This document shows, one piece after another, positions 8,626 through 16,333 of a stretch of DNA of 64,000 nt; the stretch's first letter is position 1, and every line of letters begins with the position of its first letter. A model generated the notes under the pieces. It made no database searches. It was not told the DNA's origin and saw only the letters and a list, made by a program, of their open reading frames with translations. The translations under genes were made by a program, and so were the position numbers. This DNA is from Mycobacterium asiaticum (lineage in GTDB: Bacteria > Actinomycetota > Actinomycetes > Mycobacteriales > Mycobacteriaceae), in NCBI RefSeq assembly GCF_001673315.1, contig NZ_LZLQ01000015.1:62001-126000 (forward strand). Reading direction: 5' to 3'.

Positions 8626-10905
8626 TTGCGTGTGAGTCGGATCCCGACATCAGCACCGGAGGGTCAGCCTGTCCCTGACCTGGTTCCGGTAGGCACTCCC
8701 ATCGACCTGGACAACTGCGCGCGTGAGCCCATCCATATCCCCGGCAGCATTCAACCCCGCGGTGTGCTCGCGGTGGTGCGCGAGCCCGGCTTCGAAGTCC
8801 AACAGGTCAGCGCCAACGTCGAGAAACTCCTGGGCCGTCCGGTCGACACCGTCCTGGGTCGGCACCTCTCCGCGCTGCTCGGTCCGGACCAGGCAGCGCG
8901 AGTTGAACAGACAGCGTCCGCCTTCGGCAATCTCGCCCAGCGCAACCCGGTCGAGTGCGTGATCGAGGTGGCCGGTGAGCCCCGGCCGTTCGACGTCATC
9001 TTGCACCGTGACCCCGGCGGGGTCTTACTGGTCGAAATCGAGATCGCCTACGGCGAGCGGCCTTTCTCGTTTCCGAATACCTATCAGGCCGTCCGCAGCT
9101 CGGTGGAGGACCTGAATCGGGCCGCCACCCTCGCCGAGTTGTACGAGATGGCCGCACGCGCCGTGCGCGAGCTCACCGGCTTCGACCGGGTCATGGTGTA
9201 CCGCTACGACGCCCATTACAACGGCGAAGTCGTTGCCGAGGCCAAACGCGAGGACCTCAACTCTTTCCTCGGCCTGCACTACCCGGCCAGCGACATCCCG
9301 GCCCAGGCCCGGGCCCTGTACGAGAAGAACTGGATACGGCTGATCTCGGACGTCGACTACGCGCCGGTCCCGATCGTGCCGACGATCAACCCGTCAAGCG
9401 GTGCGCCCCTGGACCTCACCTTCGCCACCCTGCGCAGCGTCTCCCCCATTCACCTCGAGTACCTGGGGAATATGGGCGTGCACGCGTCGATGTCGATCTC
9501 GTTGCTGCGGCACGGGCGGCTATGGGGGCTCATCGCCTGCCACCATTACGCCGGCCCACACCTGCCGCCGTTCGGGACCCGGGCTGCGGCCGAGTTCCTC
9601 GGGTCGACCCTGTCGCTGCGGCTGGTCGACAGGTTCGAGGGCGACCTGCTGCAGAAGCGATTGGGGGCGCAGGCCTTGCTGGCCAAGCTCACCGCTGCCA
9701 CGGCCGACGACACCGAAGCATTGTCGACAACCCTGCTCGGGGCACCCGACCTGCTCGACCTGGTGCCCGCCGACGGCGTCGTCGTCGACATCCAGGGCGA
9801 TCGCGGGGTACGCGGATCGGTTCCGTCACCGGACATCGTGTCCGCCGTTGCCGCCTGGGCCCGTGGCGCGGGCGACGAAATCGCGAGCAGCGAATGCCTG
9901 TCCGACGAATTACCCGAACTCGACCTCGATTCGCAGTTGGCCGCGGGCGCTCTCGTCCTCAACCTGCCCGACGGACAGTCCGCCATCTGGTTCCGGCGCG
10001 AGGTGCTGCGCTCGGTGGACTGGGGTGGCGACCCACACAACAAAGCGATTGCGACCAACGAAGGCGACGAGATACGGCTCAGTCCGCGCAAGTCGTTCGA
10101 TCGCTGGCGCGAAACCGTTCACCGGCGCAGCGAGCCATGGACGTTGACCGAGCGCGAGTCCGCCGAGGCGCTGCGACGCTACCTGGTGGAGGCAATGTAC
10201 CGCCGCACGCGGGGCGCGCTGCGGGTGGCCGAGACGCTGCAGCGCAGCCTGTTGCCCGAGTCGATTCCCACCCTCGAGAGTTGGCAGTTGTCGGCGCATT
10301 ACGAGCCGGCGGCGGGCGATAACGTCGGCGGCGACTGGTACGACGCTTTTGAGCTGCGCGACGGGCGGCTGATTGTGCTGGTCGGCGACATCGCCGGCCA
10401 CGGCGTCACCGCAGCCGGCACCATGGCACAGCTGCGCAACGCCCTGCGTGCGCAGTTGTTCGCCGGCGCCGCACCGGCTCAGGCGCTGCAGCAACTCAAC
10501 GACTTCTGCCTGCACATGATGCCGGGCGCCTTCGCGACCGTCATCGCCGCGCGAGTGGACCTCGATTCGGGCCAGGTTGAGGCGGCATGCGCCGGCCACT
10601 TGATCCCGTTCCTGACTGATTCCGTGGGCGACGCCGCCCCAGCGCCGATTCAGCTCTCCCCGCCGGTCGGCGTTCGAGGCGTGACTTATGCGCCCAGCGC
10701 ATTCATCGTCGAGCCGGGACAGGGATTGGTCGTGTACTCCGACGGCCTGGTGGAACGACGCGGTGAGTCGATCGACGACGGTTTGAACCGGTTGGCCCAG
10801 ACGCTGAGTCGCACCGGCAACGCGCAGGCGTCCTGGATCTCGACTGCCTTGGCGACTCACAACACCCAGGACGACATCACCATCGTCACCCTGCGGCGCC
10901 CCTAG
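8626..10905 (+). CDS. Bacteriophytochrome fused to SpoIIE/RsbU-type PP2C phosphatase
   Basis: A 759-residue photoreceptor. Residues about 25-140 are the PAS_2 domain with DNCAREPIHIPGSIQPRG, where Cys31 aligns with the biliverdin-attachment cysteine of bacteriophytochromes. The GAF domain (about 155-330) carries LTGFDRVMVYRYD, the HYPASDIPAQAR motif (Asp223), SPIHLEYLGNMGV and LIACHHY. The PHY domain (about 340-515) keeps DWGG and the tongue motif SPRKSF. Instead of a histidine kinase the output (about 530-759) is a SpoIIE phosphatase: QRSLLPE, DNVGGDWYDAF, VGDIAGHG, YSDGLVE and DDITIVT. It should dephosphorylate a STAS-domain protein in response to light. The start is TTG 8626 or GTG 8632; neither has a strong ribosome-binding site. 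It ends 6 bases from the convergent STAS gene. Confidence 0.9.
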   Translation: MRVSRIPTSAPEGQPVPDLVPVGTPIDLDNCAREPIHIPGSIQPRGVLAVVREPGFEVQQVSANVEKLLGRPVDTVLGRHLSALLGPDQAARVEQTASAFGNLAQRNPVECVIEVAGEPRPFDVILHRDPGGVLLVEIEIAYGERPFSFPNTYQAVRSSVEDLNRAATLAELYEMAARAVRELTGFDRVMVYRYDAHYNGEVVAEAKREDLNSFLGLHYPASDIPAQARALYEKNWIRLISDVDYAPVPIVPTINPSSGAPLDLTFATLRSVSPIHLEYLGNMGVHASMSISLLRHGRLWGLIACHHYAGPHLPPFGTRAAAEFLGSTLSLRLVDRFEGDLLQKRLGAQALLAKLTAATADDTEALSTTLLGAPDLLDLVPADGVVVDIQGDRGVRGSVPSPDIVSAVAAWARGAGDEIASSECLSDELPELDLDSQLAAGALVLNLPDGQSAIWFRREVLRSVDWGGDPHNKAIATNEGDEIRLSPRKSFDRWRETVHRRSEPWTLTERESAEALRRYLVEAMYRRTRGALRVAETLQRSLLPESIPTLESWQLSAHYEPAAGDNVGGDWYDAFELRDGRLIVLVGDIAGHGVTAAGTMAQLRNALRAQLFAGAAPAQALQQLNDFCLHMMPGAFATVIAARVDLDSGQVEAACAGHLIPFLTDSVGDAAPAPIQLSPPVGVRGVTYAPSAFIVEPGQGLVVYSDGLVERRGESIDDGLNRLAQTLSRTGNAQASWISTALATHNTQDDITIVTLRRP

Positions 10906-10911
10906 CGCGGC

Positions 10912-11364
10912 TCAGCAGGCTTGGACTTGGTGCGTCAACTCCACGCTCTGCAAACTCTGCGGAGCAGTGGCATGCACGGTCAGGGCATCGCCGAGCCCGC
11001 ACGCGGAGACGATGCGGCCGACGTTCGGGTTGAGACTGACCAGGCACAACTCGACGCCGCGTCCGCGGCACCGGTGGGCTTCCTCGGCCAGGGCCTCATA
11101 CGACGAGCAGGACATGAAGTCCACGCTGTTGACGTCCACGATGAACAGCTGAGGCGCGGCCGCGAACGAGGAGGCCTCCGCGAGGAGCAGCCGCCAGGTT
11201 TCGTCGTTGCAGGCGTCGATCTCGCCCCCGAGATAGACGATCACCGCCGATTCGAATCCCTGCACAGCGGCGCGCATCGTGCTGTTCTCGGCACCCAGTT
11301 CAGAGACCAGACGCGGGCTCAAACGCAGCGGCGTGGCAAAGACTTCGGTGACGGCACGGCTCAT
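10912..11364 (-). CDS. STAS-domain anti-sigma factor antagonist
   Basis: A 150-residue protein with a STAS fold over about residues 30-130. VIVYLGGEIDACND is the first strand and loop, and LFIVDVNSVDFMSCSSYEAL contains the conserved serine region phosphorylated in SpoIIAA/RsbV proteins. RGVELCLVSLNPNVGRIVSACGL forms the last part. Such proteins bind an anti-sigma kinase when unphosphorylated and release the sigma factor. The phosphatase domain of the adjacent phytochrome and the kinase encoded upstream are natural partners. The start is MSRAVTE at 11364; 11382 would add six residues. The extra N-terminal 28 residues are not typical. Confidence 0.85.
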   Translation of the reverse strand: MSRAVTEVFATPLRLSPRLVSELGAENSTMRAAVQGFESAVIVYLGGEIDACNDETWRLLLAEASSFAAAPQLFIVDVNSVDFMSCSSYEALAEEAHRCRGRGVELCLVSLNPNVGRIVSACGLGDALTVHATAPQSLQSVELTHQVQAC

Positions 11365-11428
11365 GCTGCGCTCCTCAACCACTCGTGGTGACCGGTCTCT
11401 GACGGCTCACTTATGAACCTGCCGAGGT

Positions 11429-11454
11429 TTAACCGCATTTGCCGGTACTGAAAC
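11429..11454 (-). promoter_or_regulatory. Possible SigF/SigB-type promoter for the STAS gene
   Basis: On the minus strand GTTT (11454-11451), a 16-base spacer and GGTTAA (11434-11429) resemble the SigF consensus with two -10 mismatches. It lies about 65 bases before the STAS start, in the gap after the anti-sigma gene. Self-control by the cognate sigma factor would be expected for such a module, but the match is only moderate. Confidence 0.35.
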
Positions 11455-11473
11455 GCCGGACCGTACCCGGCGA

Positions 11474-11986
11474 TCAACTTGCTTGGCTGAAGACGTAGCT
11501 GTTGGGCGGGCAGCCGTAAAAGCGCAGGCACACGGTGGTGCCCTCGGCGCTTCCGTCGATCGTGCAGTCGTCGGCCAAGGCCCGCATCAAGACGATGCCG
11601 CGACCCCGCGCATTGGACGGTGACGTGTCGGGCTCGCGCCAATGGCCATGGTCGATGACGCACACTTTGAGCTCGGCCGTGACGGGGTAATAGGAAATTT
11701 TGAGGGTGAGATCACCTACGTCGTCGTGCACCCGGTAGGCGTGGTCGGCGCAGTTCGACATCGCTTCGTCGGCGGCGAGCAGAATATCGGCGAGGCGCTC
11801 CTCGTCCATTTCCAGATGCTGGTCCAGCCAGTGGCCGAACTTGCGCCGAATCATGGCCACGGTGTGCGGATCGGCGGTCCCGCTATGCGAGTCACCTACC
11901 ACGTCGGCATCACCAATGCCGACCGGATCGCTTGACGTGGAACCACTCACGGATTCTGGGCTACCCGAATGCGCCCGCGGATACAC
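11474..11986 (-). CDS. RsbW-like anti-sigma factor (HATPase_c serine kinase)
   Basis: A 170-residue GHKL-ATPase protein. The N box is LAADEAMSNCADHAY with the usual Glu and Asn. The G1 region is VCVIDHGHWREP and the G2 region ARGRGIVLMRALAD. A low-complexity, Ser/Gly/Asp-rich N-terminus of about 40 residues precedes the fold. RsbW-type proteins bind a sigma factor and phosphorylate a STAS antagonist. This one is encoded just upstream of the STAS gene in the same direction (109-base gap). No sigma-factor gene lies in the window, so the target is unknown, though a SigF-type sigma is the obvious candidate. A later start would remove the disordered tail. Confidence 0.86.
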   Translation of the reverse strand: MYPRAHSGSPESVSGSTSSDPVGIGDADVVGDSHSGTADPHTVAMIRRKFGHWLDQHLEMDEERLADILLAADEAMSNCADHAYRVHDDVGDLTLKISYYPVTAELKVCVIDHGHWREPDTSPSNARGRGIVLMRALADDCTIDGSAEGTTVCLRFYGCPPNSYVFSQAS

Positions 11987-12077
11987 CTGGTGTGACCGGT
12001 CACGCAGCAGAAGGGTTTCGGCGCCGGCATGCGACCTGGCCAGTCGCCCGCTTAATCGCGACGATTCCGCCCGCCGA

Positions 12078-12683
12078 TTAGCCCTTCGTGCCGGCGGTGA
12101 GCAGATCGGAGATGATCTGCGTCCATAAGGGCCGCGGTATCCGATGCTGGTCGTTCACAGTGAAACCGGCGCCTTCAAACAGATCCCGCATCTCCGCCGG
12201 CGACGGGTTATGTTGCGGCTTCCAGCGACTCGGCACCTGGATCCGCTGCCGGGCACTAAGGGTCGCCACGGCAACGAGGCCCCCGGGCGCAAGCACGCGA
12301 TGGAACTCGCGCAGGGCCGCCGGCTGGTCGAAGAAATGAAACGCCGACGTCGTCACCACCGCGTCCAGCGACCCGGCCGGGAACGGCAGTTGCTCGGCCG
12401 GGCTCCGCAACCACTGCACCTTGGGGGACTTGGCGCGGGCTTGGGCCAGCATGCCGTCGGACATGTCGACGCCATAGATCTCATCGGGATGCAGTTCCTG
12501 CTCGATCCGGCTACTGAGCACGCCGGTGCCACAGGCGATGTCGGCAATCCTGCGCGAGTTGTGCGCACGAAGCTGGGAAATCACCTCGTCGTGCGGCGGT
12601 CGATACACCCACTGCTGCAGAAACGGCAGGTCGTAAGCCGGAGACAGCACACTCCACAGTGACGTGACCGCGCCGTTGAGCAC
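12078..12683 (-). CDS. Class I SAM-dependent methyltransferase
   Basis: A 201-residue protein with the UbiE/Methyltransf_11 pattern: motif I IADIACGTGVLSSRIEQ, motif II GVDMSDGMLAQA, then LPFPAGSLDAVVTTSAFHFF and REFHRVLAPGGLVAVATL. It transfers a methyl group to an unknown small molecule or lipid. The GTG at 12683 is chosen because it begins VLNGAVTSLWSVLSPAYD, a plausible N-terminus for this group, and lies 14 bases after the stop of the preceding PPM gene. The frame continues open further upstream inside that gene, where it is a shadow. Confidence 0.82.
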   Translation of the reverse strand: MLNGAVTSLWSVLSPAYDLPFLQQWVYRPPHDEVISQLRAHNSRRIADIACGTGVLSSRIEQELHPDEIYGVDMSDGMLAQARAKSPKVQWLRSPAEQLPFPAGSLDAVVTTSAFHFFDQPAALREFHRVLAPGGLVAVATLSARQRIQVPSRWKPQHNPSPAEMRDLFEGAGFTVNDQHRIPRPLWTQIISDLLTAGTKG

Positions 12684-12697
12684 GCGGCGCGGCGCGG

Positions 12698-13630
12698 TCA
12701 CTTGTGCAGTACCGAGGTGTAGTAGATCGTGTCGGCCATCGTGACCGAGTCGTGCGACTGCGGAACGGGTTCCAGACCGTGTTCGGCCAGCAACTGTGTC
12801 ATCTGGACGCCCGTGGACTGCCAGCCCAATCGCTGCAGGTACTCGGCGACATCCTTGCGCTCGCCCTCGAAACCCAGGCTCTCCCAGTCCAGCTCGAACC
12901 CGTGTTCCCGCCACTTTGCCGTTGCGCGGCGCATCATTTCGCGCGCCTGCTCGGTGTCCCGTTCCGGACGGTCCGGAATCGCCTCGACGCCCAAGTGGCT
13001 GCCGTCGGCGCTGAGCGCAGTGATGCTGTCCATCAACTGATCCTGGGCCTCCGGCGGCAGGTACCCGAGCAGGCCCTCGGCGATCCAGGCGGTCGGCTTG
13101 GTGGTGTCCAGACCTGCTTCGACCAGCGCCGCGGGCCAATCCTGGCGCAGGTCGATGGCGACCGTGCGCAGTTGGGCTGTCGGCTCGGCACCGAGGCCTT
13201 CCAGCGTGGCGGTCTTGAATGCGATGACTTCGGGCTGGTCGATCTCGAACACCGTCATGTCGGTGGGCCAGCTCAACCGGTAGGCGCGAGCGTCCAGGCC
13301 CGAGGCCAGGATGACGGCCTGCCGAACCCCGGCCTGTATCGCGTCGTGGAAGAACGAGTCGAAGAAGCGGGTGCGCGCGGCCATCGCCGCAGGCATGTGC
13401 TCGAGTTTCCAGCTCGACTCGTCGTCGTCGACATCAGCGGCCGCGAGGTCGCCGGTGACCCAGCGAGTGAAGAAGTCGACACCGACGGCACGAACCAGCG
13501 GTTCGGCGAACTGGTCGGTGATTACCGGATTCTCAGCGTTGGTGGCGATGGCGCGGGCGGCGGCCACCATGGTGGCGGTGGCGCCGACGCTGGTCGCCAA
13601 GTCCCAAGTGTCGTTTTCGGTGCGTGGCAC
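12698..13630 (-). CDS. PPM-family putative SAM-dependent methyltransferase (TIGR00027/LCMT-like)
   Basis: A 310-residue member of the family highly expanded in mycobacteria. Diagnostic segments are [18 protein letters not shown] near the start, [53 protein letters not shown] (SAM-binding), [13 protein letters not shown], and [18 protein letters not shown]. The length is normal for the family. Members are related to leucine carboxyl methyltransferases and are presumed to methylate lipids or metabolites; few have known substrates. It probably forms an operon with the second methyltransferase downstream (14-base gap). Confidence 0.92.
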   Translation of the reverse strand: MPRTENDTWDLATSVGATATMVAAARAIATNAENPVITDQFAEPLVRAVGVDFFTRWVTGDLAAADVDDDESSWKLEHMPAAMAARTRFFDSFFHDAIQAGVRQAVILASGLDARAYRLSWPTDMTVFEIDQPEVIAFKTATLEGLGAEPTAQLRTVAIDLRQDWPAALVEAGLDTTKPTAWIAEGLLGYLPPEAQDQLMDSITALSADGSHLGVEAIPDRPERDTEQAREMMRRATAKWREHGFELDWESLGFEGERKDVAEYLQRLGWQSTGVQMTQLLAEHGLEPVPQSHDSVTMADTIYYTSVLHK

Positions 13631-13726
13631 AGCTGTTCTCCAATGTCGAGTGGATACTTAGCCAGTTTAACGCTTAGCTAGGTTAAGAAATGCGGTGGTG
13701 TGAAGCGACTCACACCCGCCCCGATG

Positions 13727-13990
13727 TCAGTGCCGGCCGGGCCCGCCGGGCCCACCGGGACCACCCGGCCCTCCGGGACCGCCGGGCCCACCCGGTCCGC
13801 CGGGACCACCCGGCCCGCCAGGGCCGTTAGCGGCCGGAAGCACCCATATGCATTCGTTCAGCTCGACGCTCCACGCCCAGCCGGGCGCGCAGTCGTCGGC
13901 GCGACTGACAGGCGGTGCGGCCAGCGACGTCAACACCGAAGCTGCGAGAACGAACGCGCCGATCGCGCAACGCCGAAGAAAGCGGCTCAT
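13727..13990 (-). CDS. Secreted Gly-Pro-Gly repeat protein
   Basis: An 87-residue protein. It has a signal peptide (FLRRCAIGAFVLAASVLTSLA, cleavage probably near APPVSRADD), a compact Trp/Cys segment with two cysteines (DDCAPGWAWSVELNECIWV) that may form a disulfide, and a tail of nine uninterrupted Gly-Pro-Gly triplets ending in RH. The tail gives a flexible or collagen-like chain. The mature protein is expected outside the membrane. The function is unknown. Small mycobacterial secreted proteins with a similar CxxGWxW head and Gly/Pro-rich tails exist. Confidence 0.75.
   Translation of the reverse strand: MSRFLRRCAIGAFVLAASVLTSLAAPPVSRADDCAPGWAWSVELNECIWVLPAANGPGGPGGPGGPGGPGGPGGPGGPGGPGGPGRH
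13736..13816 (-). repeat. Nine-copy 9-bp tandem repeat coding Gly-Pro-Gly
   Basis: An 81-base GC-only tract in which each 9-bp unit encodes one Gly-Pro-Gly triplet. Third-codon positions vary (GGN CCN), so the protein repeat is kept while the DNA units drift. Unit number is a plausible site of strain-to-strain variation. Confidence 0.8.
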
Positions 13991-14071
13991 TGCCCCTCCT
14001 GCTGTATGTGGCGGTCACGTCGATTGTGCGCTCTGCGAAGCCGGCGCGGGCCGATTCGGCGCCATTAATGC

Positions 14072-14947
14072 TCAGCGGAACCGCAGCCCCCGCCTGCGCA
14101 CCCACAACACCGCCGCAGCTGTTCCCGCGAACCACACCAGCGCGGCTATCCCCAGATGGACGAAGCTCTTGGTGTCGCGGCCGAATACCGGTCCGATTGC
14201 CTCGGGCACTTGCGTCCAGAAGACCCGATGCTCAAGGCTGCCCATCGGGTCGGCCACGTAATAGACCGCATACGGCACCGCGACGGCCAGCAGCCAGCCA
14301 AGGCTGCGGTGCACATCGTGACGTTGCCGCCACCGCCGGGTCAGCGGCTCGGCGGCCACCGGGTGCAGCACCGAAAGGACGTTGCCCACCCCGAGCCACG
14401 ACACAAGCGGCACCGCGACGTTGGGAATCGTCATCGCCAACTGCGGCACGCCTTCCAGGGACACTGTCAATGCGGCCGCTACCGCCAGGGTGGGCAAGCC
14501 GACGATCACCACCAACGCGAGGTTCTTGATGACCAGCACCCGCCACAGCGGCACCCCGTCGGCCAAGCCCTGAGCTACCCGATAGTGGTCGCCGCCAAGC
14601 AAATTCGTGGTCGTGACATCGGCGAGGATGAACGACGAGAAATAGGTACTGACCAGAATCACCCAGTCGAGCTGATGGTGATGGAAGTGCGGGGTGGGAT
14701 GGTCGGCGCGGGAAGCCAAGGGCTGCACCATCAGCCAACCGGCGGCCAGCACCAGGTTCGCCAGCACGCCGGACAACCAGGTGCGCGGCGGGTGGAATGC
14801 CCATCGGACCTCGGCGCACACCGCCAGCGGCAGCGGCTCCCGGAAGTCCTTGGCGGCCCGTTTCGCCGCGGTGGGGCGGGGGGCCGATGCCCGCGCCAGG
14901 ACACGCAGCGCCGTATGCGCCGGCGCGCGCCTCGGCGTCTCGGACAC
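14072..14947 (-). CDS. Multipass membrane protein of unknown function
   Basis: A 291-residue protein with a basic cytosolic N-terminus of about 55 residues and roughly six hydrophobic segments. These include WLSGVLANLVLAAGWLMV, LDWVILVSTYFSSFILADV, VLVIKNLALVVIVGLPTLAV, SLGWLLAVAVPYAVYYVAD and HLGIAALVWFAGTAAAVLWV. A His-rich loop (TPHFHHHQ) lies between the first two. The layout resembles ABC-2-type exporter permeases, but no ATPase is next to it and I do not assign a substrate. It ends 4 bases from the N-terminal side of the secreted-protein region and starts 5 bases after the RES toxin stop on the same strand. Confidence 0.7.
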   Translation of the reverse strand: MSETPRRAPAHTALRVLARASAPRPTAAKRAAKDFREPLPLAVCAEVRWAFHPPRTWLSGVLANLVLAAGWLMVQPLASRADHPTPHFHHHQLDWVILVSTYFSSFILADVTTTNLLGGDHYRVAQGLADGVPLWRVLVIKNLALVVIVGLPTLAVAAALTVSLEGVPQLAMTIPNVAVPLVSWLGVGNVLSVLHPVAAEPLTRRWRQRHDVHRSLGWLLAVAVPYAVYYVADPMGSLEHRVFWTQVPEAIGPVFGRDTKSFVHLGIAALVWFAGTAAAVLWVRRRGLRFR

Positions 14948-14952
14948 GTTCC

Positions 14953-15564
14953 TCAGATCTCCCAGTTGATGGTGAAGTCATGCCGAAGCACCAAGTCGAT
15001 GAGAATATCGGTGCGATCCGCCAGCCGCCACGATTCCGCGCTGAAAGCATCGTGCGCGAAGAACGCGTAGTTGGTGGAGGTTTCGGGCGTAGTTCGAGAC
15101 CTGTACACGATCGCGTCAAGCTCCGGCCACCATCCCCGGGCGGTATCAGCCAGGCGATGACAGGTCTGCCAGACCCGGTTCTTCTGGCCGGTGCTGATCT
15201 GATCGTCGACATCGAGGGCATCGAGGTTCCGTTGCGTTCTGAGGTCGAAAATCCGCAACGGCCGCGTTGCGACCAGGCGGATCAGGTATTGCGACGCGTG
15301 GTCGGCGGGAATGGTGCGGCCGGTGTCGCGGTAGCGCTCCCGGAAGGCGCCTTCGCATGCGGTGGCCGCGTAGCGGGTACGAAATCCACCCGACTCCGGG
15401 TCGAAGCGGTAGCGGGCTTGTGGAAAGCCTTGCCATTCCCAGTCAGTGGGCTGGGCAGCCTCGACGCGCCATAGTTCGGTGCCTTTCGGAACGGTTCGGC
15501 TGGCCAGTCCGACCGGACGCTTGGCCGGGAGCGGCGTTCGATAGCCGGCTGCGAGACTAGGCAC
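14953..15564 (-). CDS. RES-domain toxin
   Basis: A 203-residue RES-domain protein. The family is named for conserved Arg, Glu and Ser: here Arg in GTELWRVE, Glu in ATACEGAFRERY and Ser in AIVYRSRTTPET. Characterised RES toxins (such as M. tuberculosis MbcT) destroy cellular NAD+. The GTG at 15564 overlaps the antitoxin stop by 8 bases, which implies translational coupling and decides the start, since the frame stays open upstream inside the antitoxin gene. The gene order (antitoxin then toxin) matches known RES modules. Confidence in the family is high; the biochemical activity is inferred. Confidence 0.87.
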   Translation of the reverse strand: MPSLAAGYRTPLPAKRPVGLASRTVPKGTELWRVEAAQPTDWEWQGFPQARYRFDPESGGFRTRYAATACEGAFRERYRDTGRTIPADHASQYLIRLVATRPLRIFDLRTQRNLDALDVDDQISTGQKNRVWQTCHRLADTARGWWPELDAIVYRSRTTPETSTNYAFFAHDAFSAESWRLADRTDILIDLVLRHDFTINWEI

Positions 15565-16069
15565 CGACGGCGGTGAGCAACTGCCACGCGGTGTCGGCGG
15601 TTTTCTTGCGGCGCAACGCTTCCGAGATGGACGCGCCGTCGAGCTCATCGCGCTTGATGCGCATGATGCGGTCCGCGACGACCGGGTCGGAGGTGAATCG
15701 TGCCAGCAACTCAAGGATCTCCGGGAGGTCTGGCCGCAGCCGGCCCTCGTGGAACTGCCAGGCGGGGAACCACGTGTTGTTGCCGACGGTGAGGCCTAGA
15801 ACTTTGCCGCGACGACGAAGTTCGTGAACCGCCTGGGGGGTCTCGTACCCCAGCCGGGACTGGACCTCACGGGTAGGGATGGCACCGGTCCGGAAATCGC
15901 TCATCATGCCGTCGCGACGTTCGTTGTTCAGCTTGCGGGCGGCGACACGCTCAAGCTCTGCCAGCGGGACGGTCGGTACGTCCAGCAGCGCATCGAGGAG
16001 CTTGGCGAAACCGGGATCGCGCCGCACGCGTTCCTCGACCTGAGTGACGAGCGCACTGACGGGAGACAT
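15557..16069 (-). CDS. Putative RES-partner antitoxin / DNA-binding protein
   Basis: A 170-residue protein directly upstream of the RES toxin and overlapping it by 8 bases. The middle (about residues 65-105) reads PTREVQSRLGYETPQAVHELRRRGKVLGLTVG-like and then NTWFPAWQF, a helix-turn-helix arrangement with a wing. The C-terminal 50 residues (LLARFTSDPVVADRIMRIKRDEL...) are helical and could neutralise the toxin. It differs from the short Xre/MbcA type, so it may represent another antitoxin class. The array of 12-bp direct repeats 38 bases upstream is a plausible binding site for autorepression. Confidence 0.72.
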   Translation of the reverse strand: MSPVSALVTQVEERVRRDPGFAKLLDALLDVPTVPLAELERVAARKLNNERRDGMMSDFRTGAIPTREVQSRLGYETPQAVHELRRRGKVLGLTVGNNTWFPAWQFHEGRLRPDLPEILELLARFTSDPVVADRIMRIKRDELDGASISEALRRKKTADTAWQLLTAVGA

Positions 16070-16097
16070 GCCTCCATCCTATCTCCCGGCCTGTGAA

Positions 16098-16166
16098 TTG
16101 AAACAATCGAAACAAGAATTGAAACAAGACTTGAAATAAGAATTGCAACCAGGCTTGAAACAACGG
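16098..16166. repeat. 12-bp direct repeat array in the toxin-antitoxin promoter
   Basis: Five consecutive 12-bp units start at 16107, 16119, 16131, 16143 and 16155, each a variant of TTGAAACAAGAA. A 9-base partial copy (TTGAAACAA) starts at 16098. The block is strikingly AT-rich for this genome and lies 29-97 bases upstream of the antitoxin ATG (16069). The spacing is close to one helical turn per unit, as in iteron-like operators. Confidence 0.75.
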
Positions 16167-16333
16167 GGTAGCGGTGCACCGGAGAAGCCGTGGCCACCGC
16201 CGTCTGGCCGGCCATGCCTCACGATGACGCTGTGACGCTGCGAAGGCGTTTGTATCTGAGAGTTGCCGCGCGAATTCCGGCACGGCTGGTGGATGCTGGA
16301 GTTTGATCCGGCAGCAGCGAAGGAGTTTCGACC

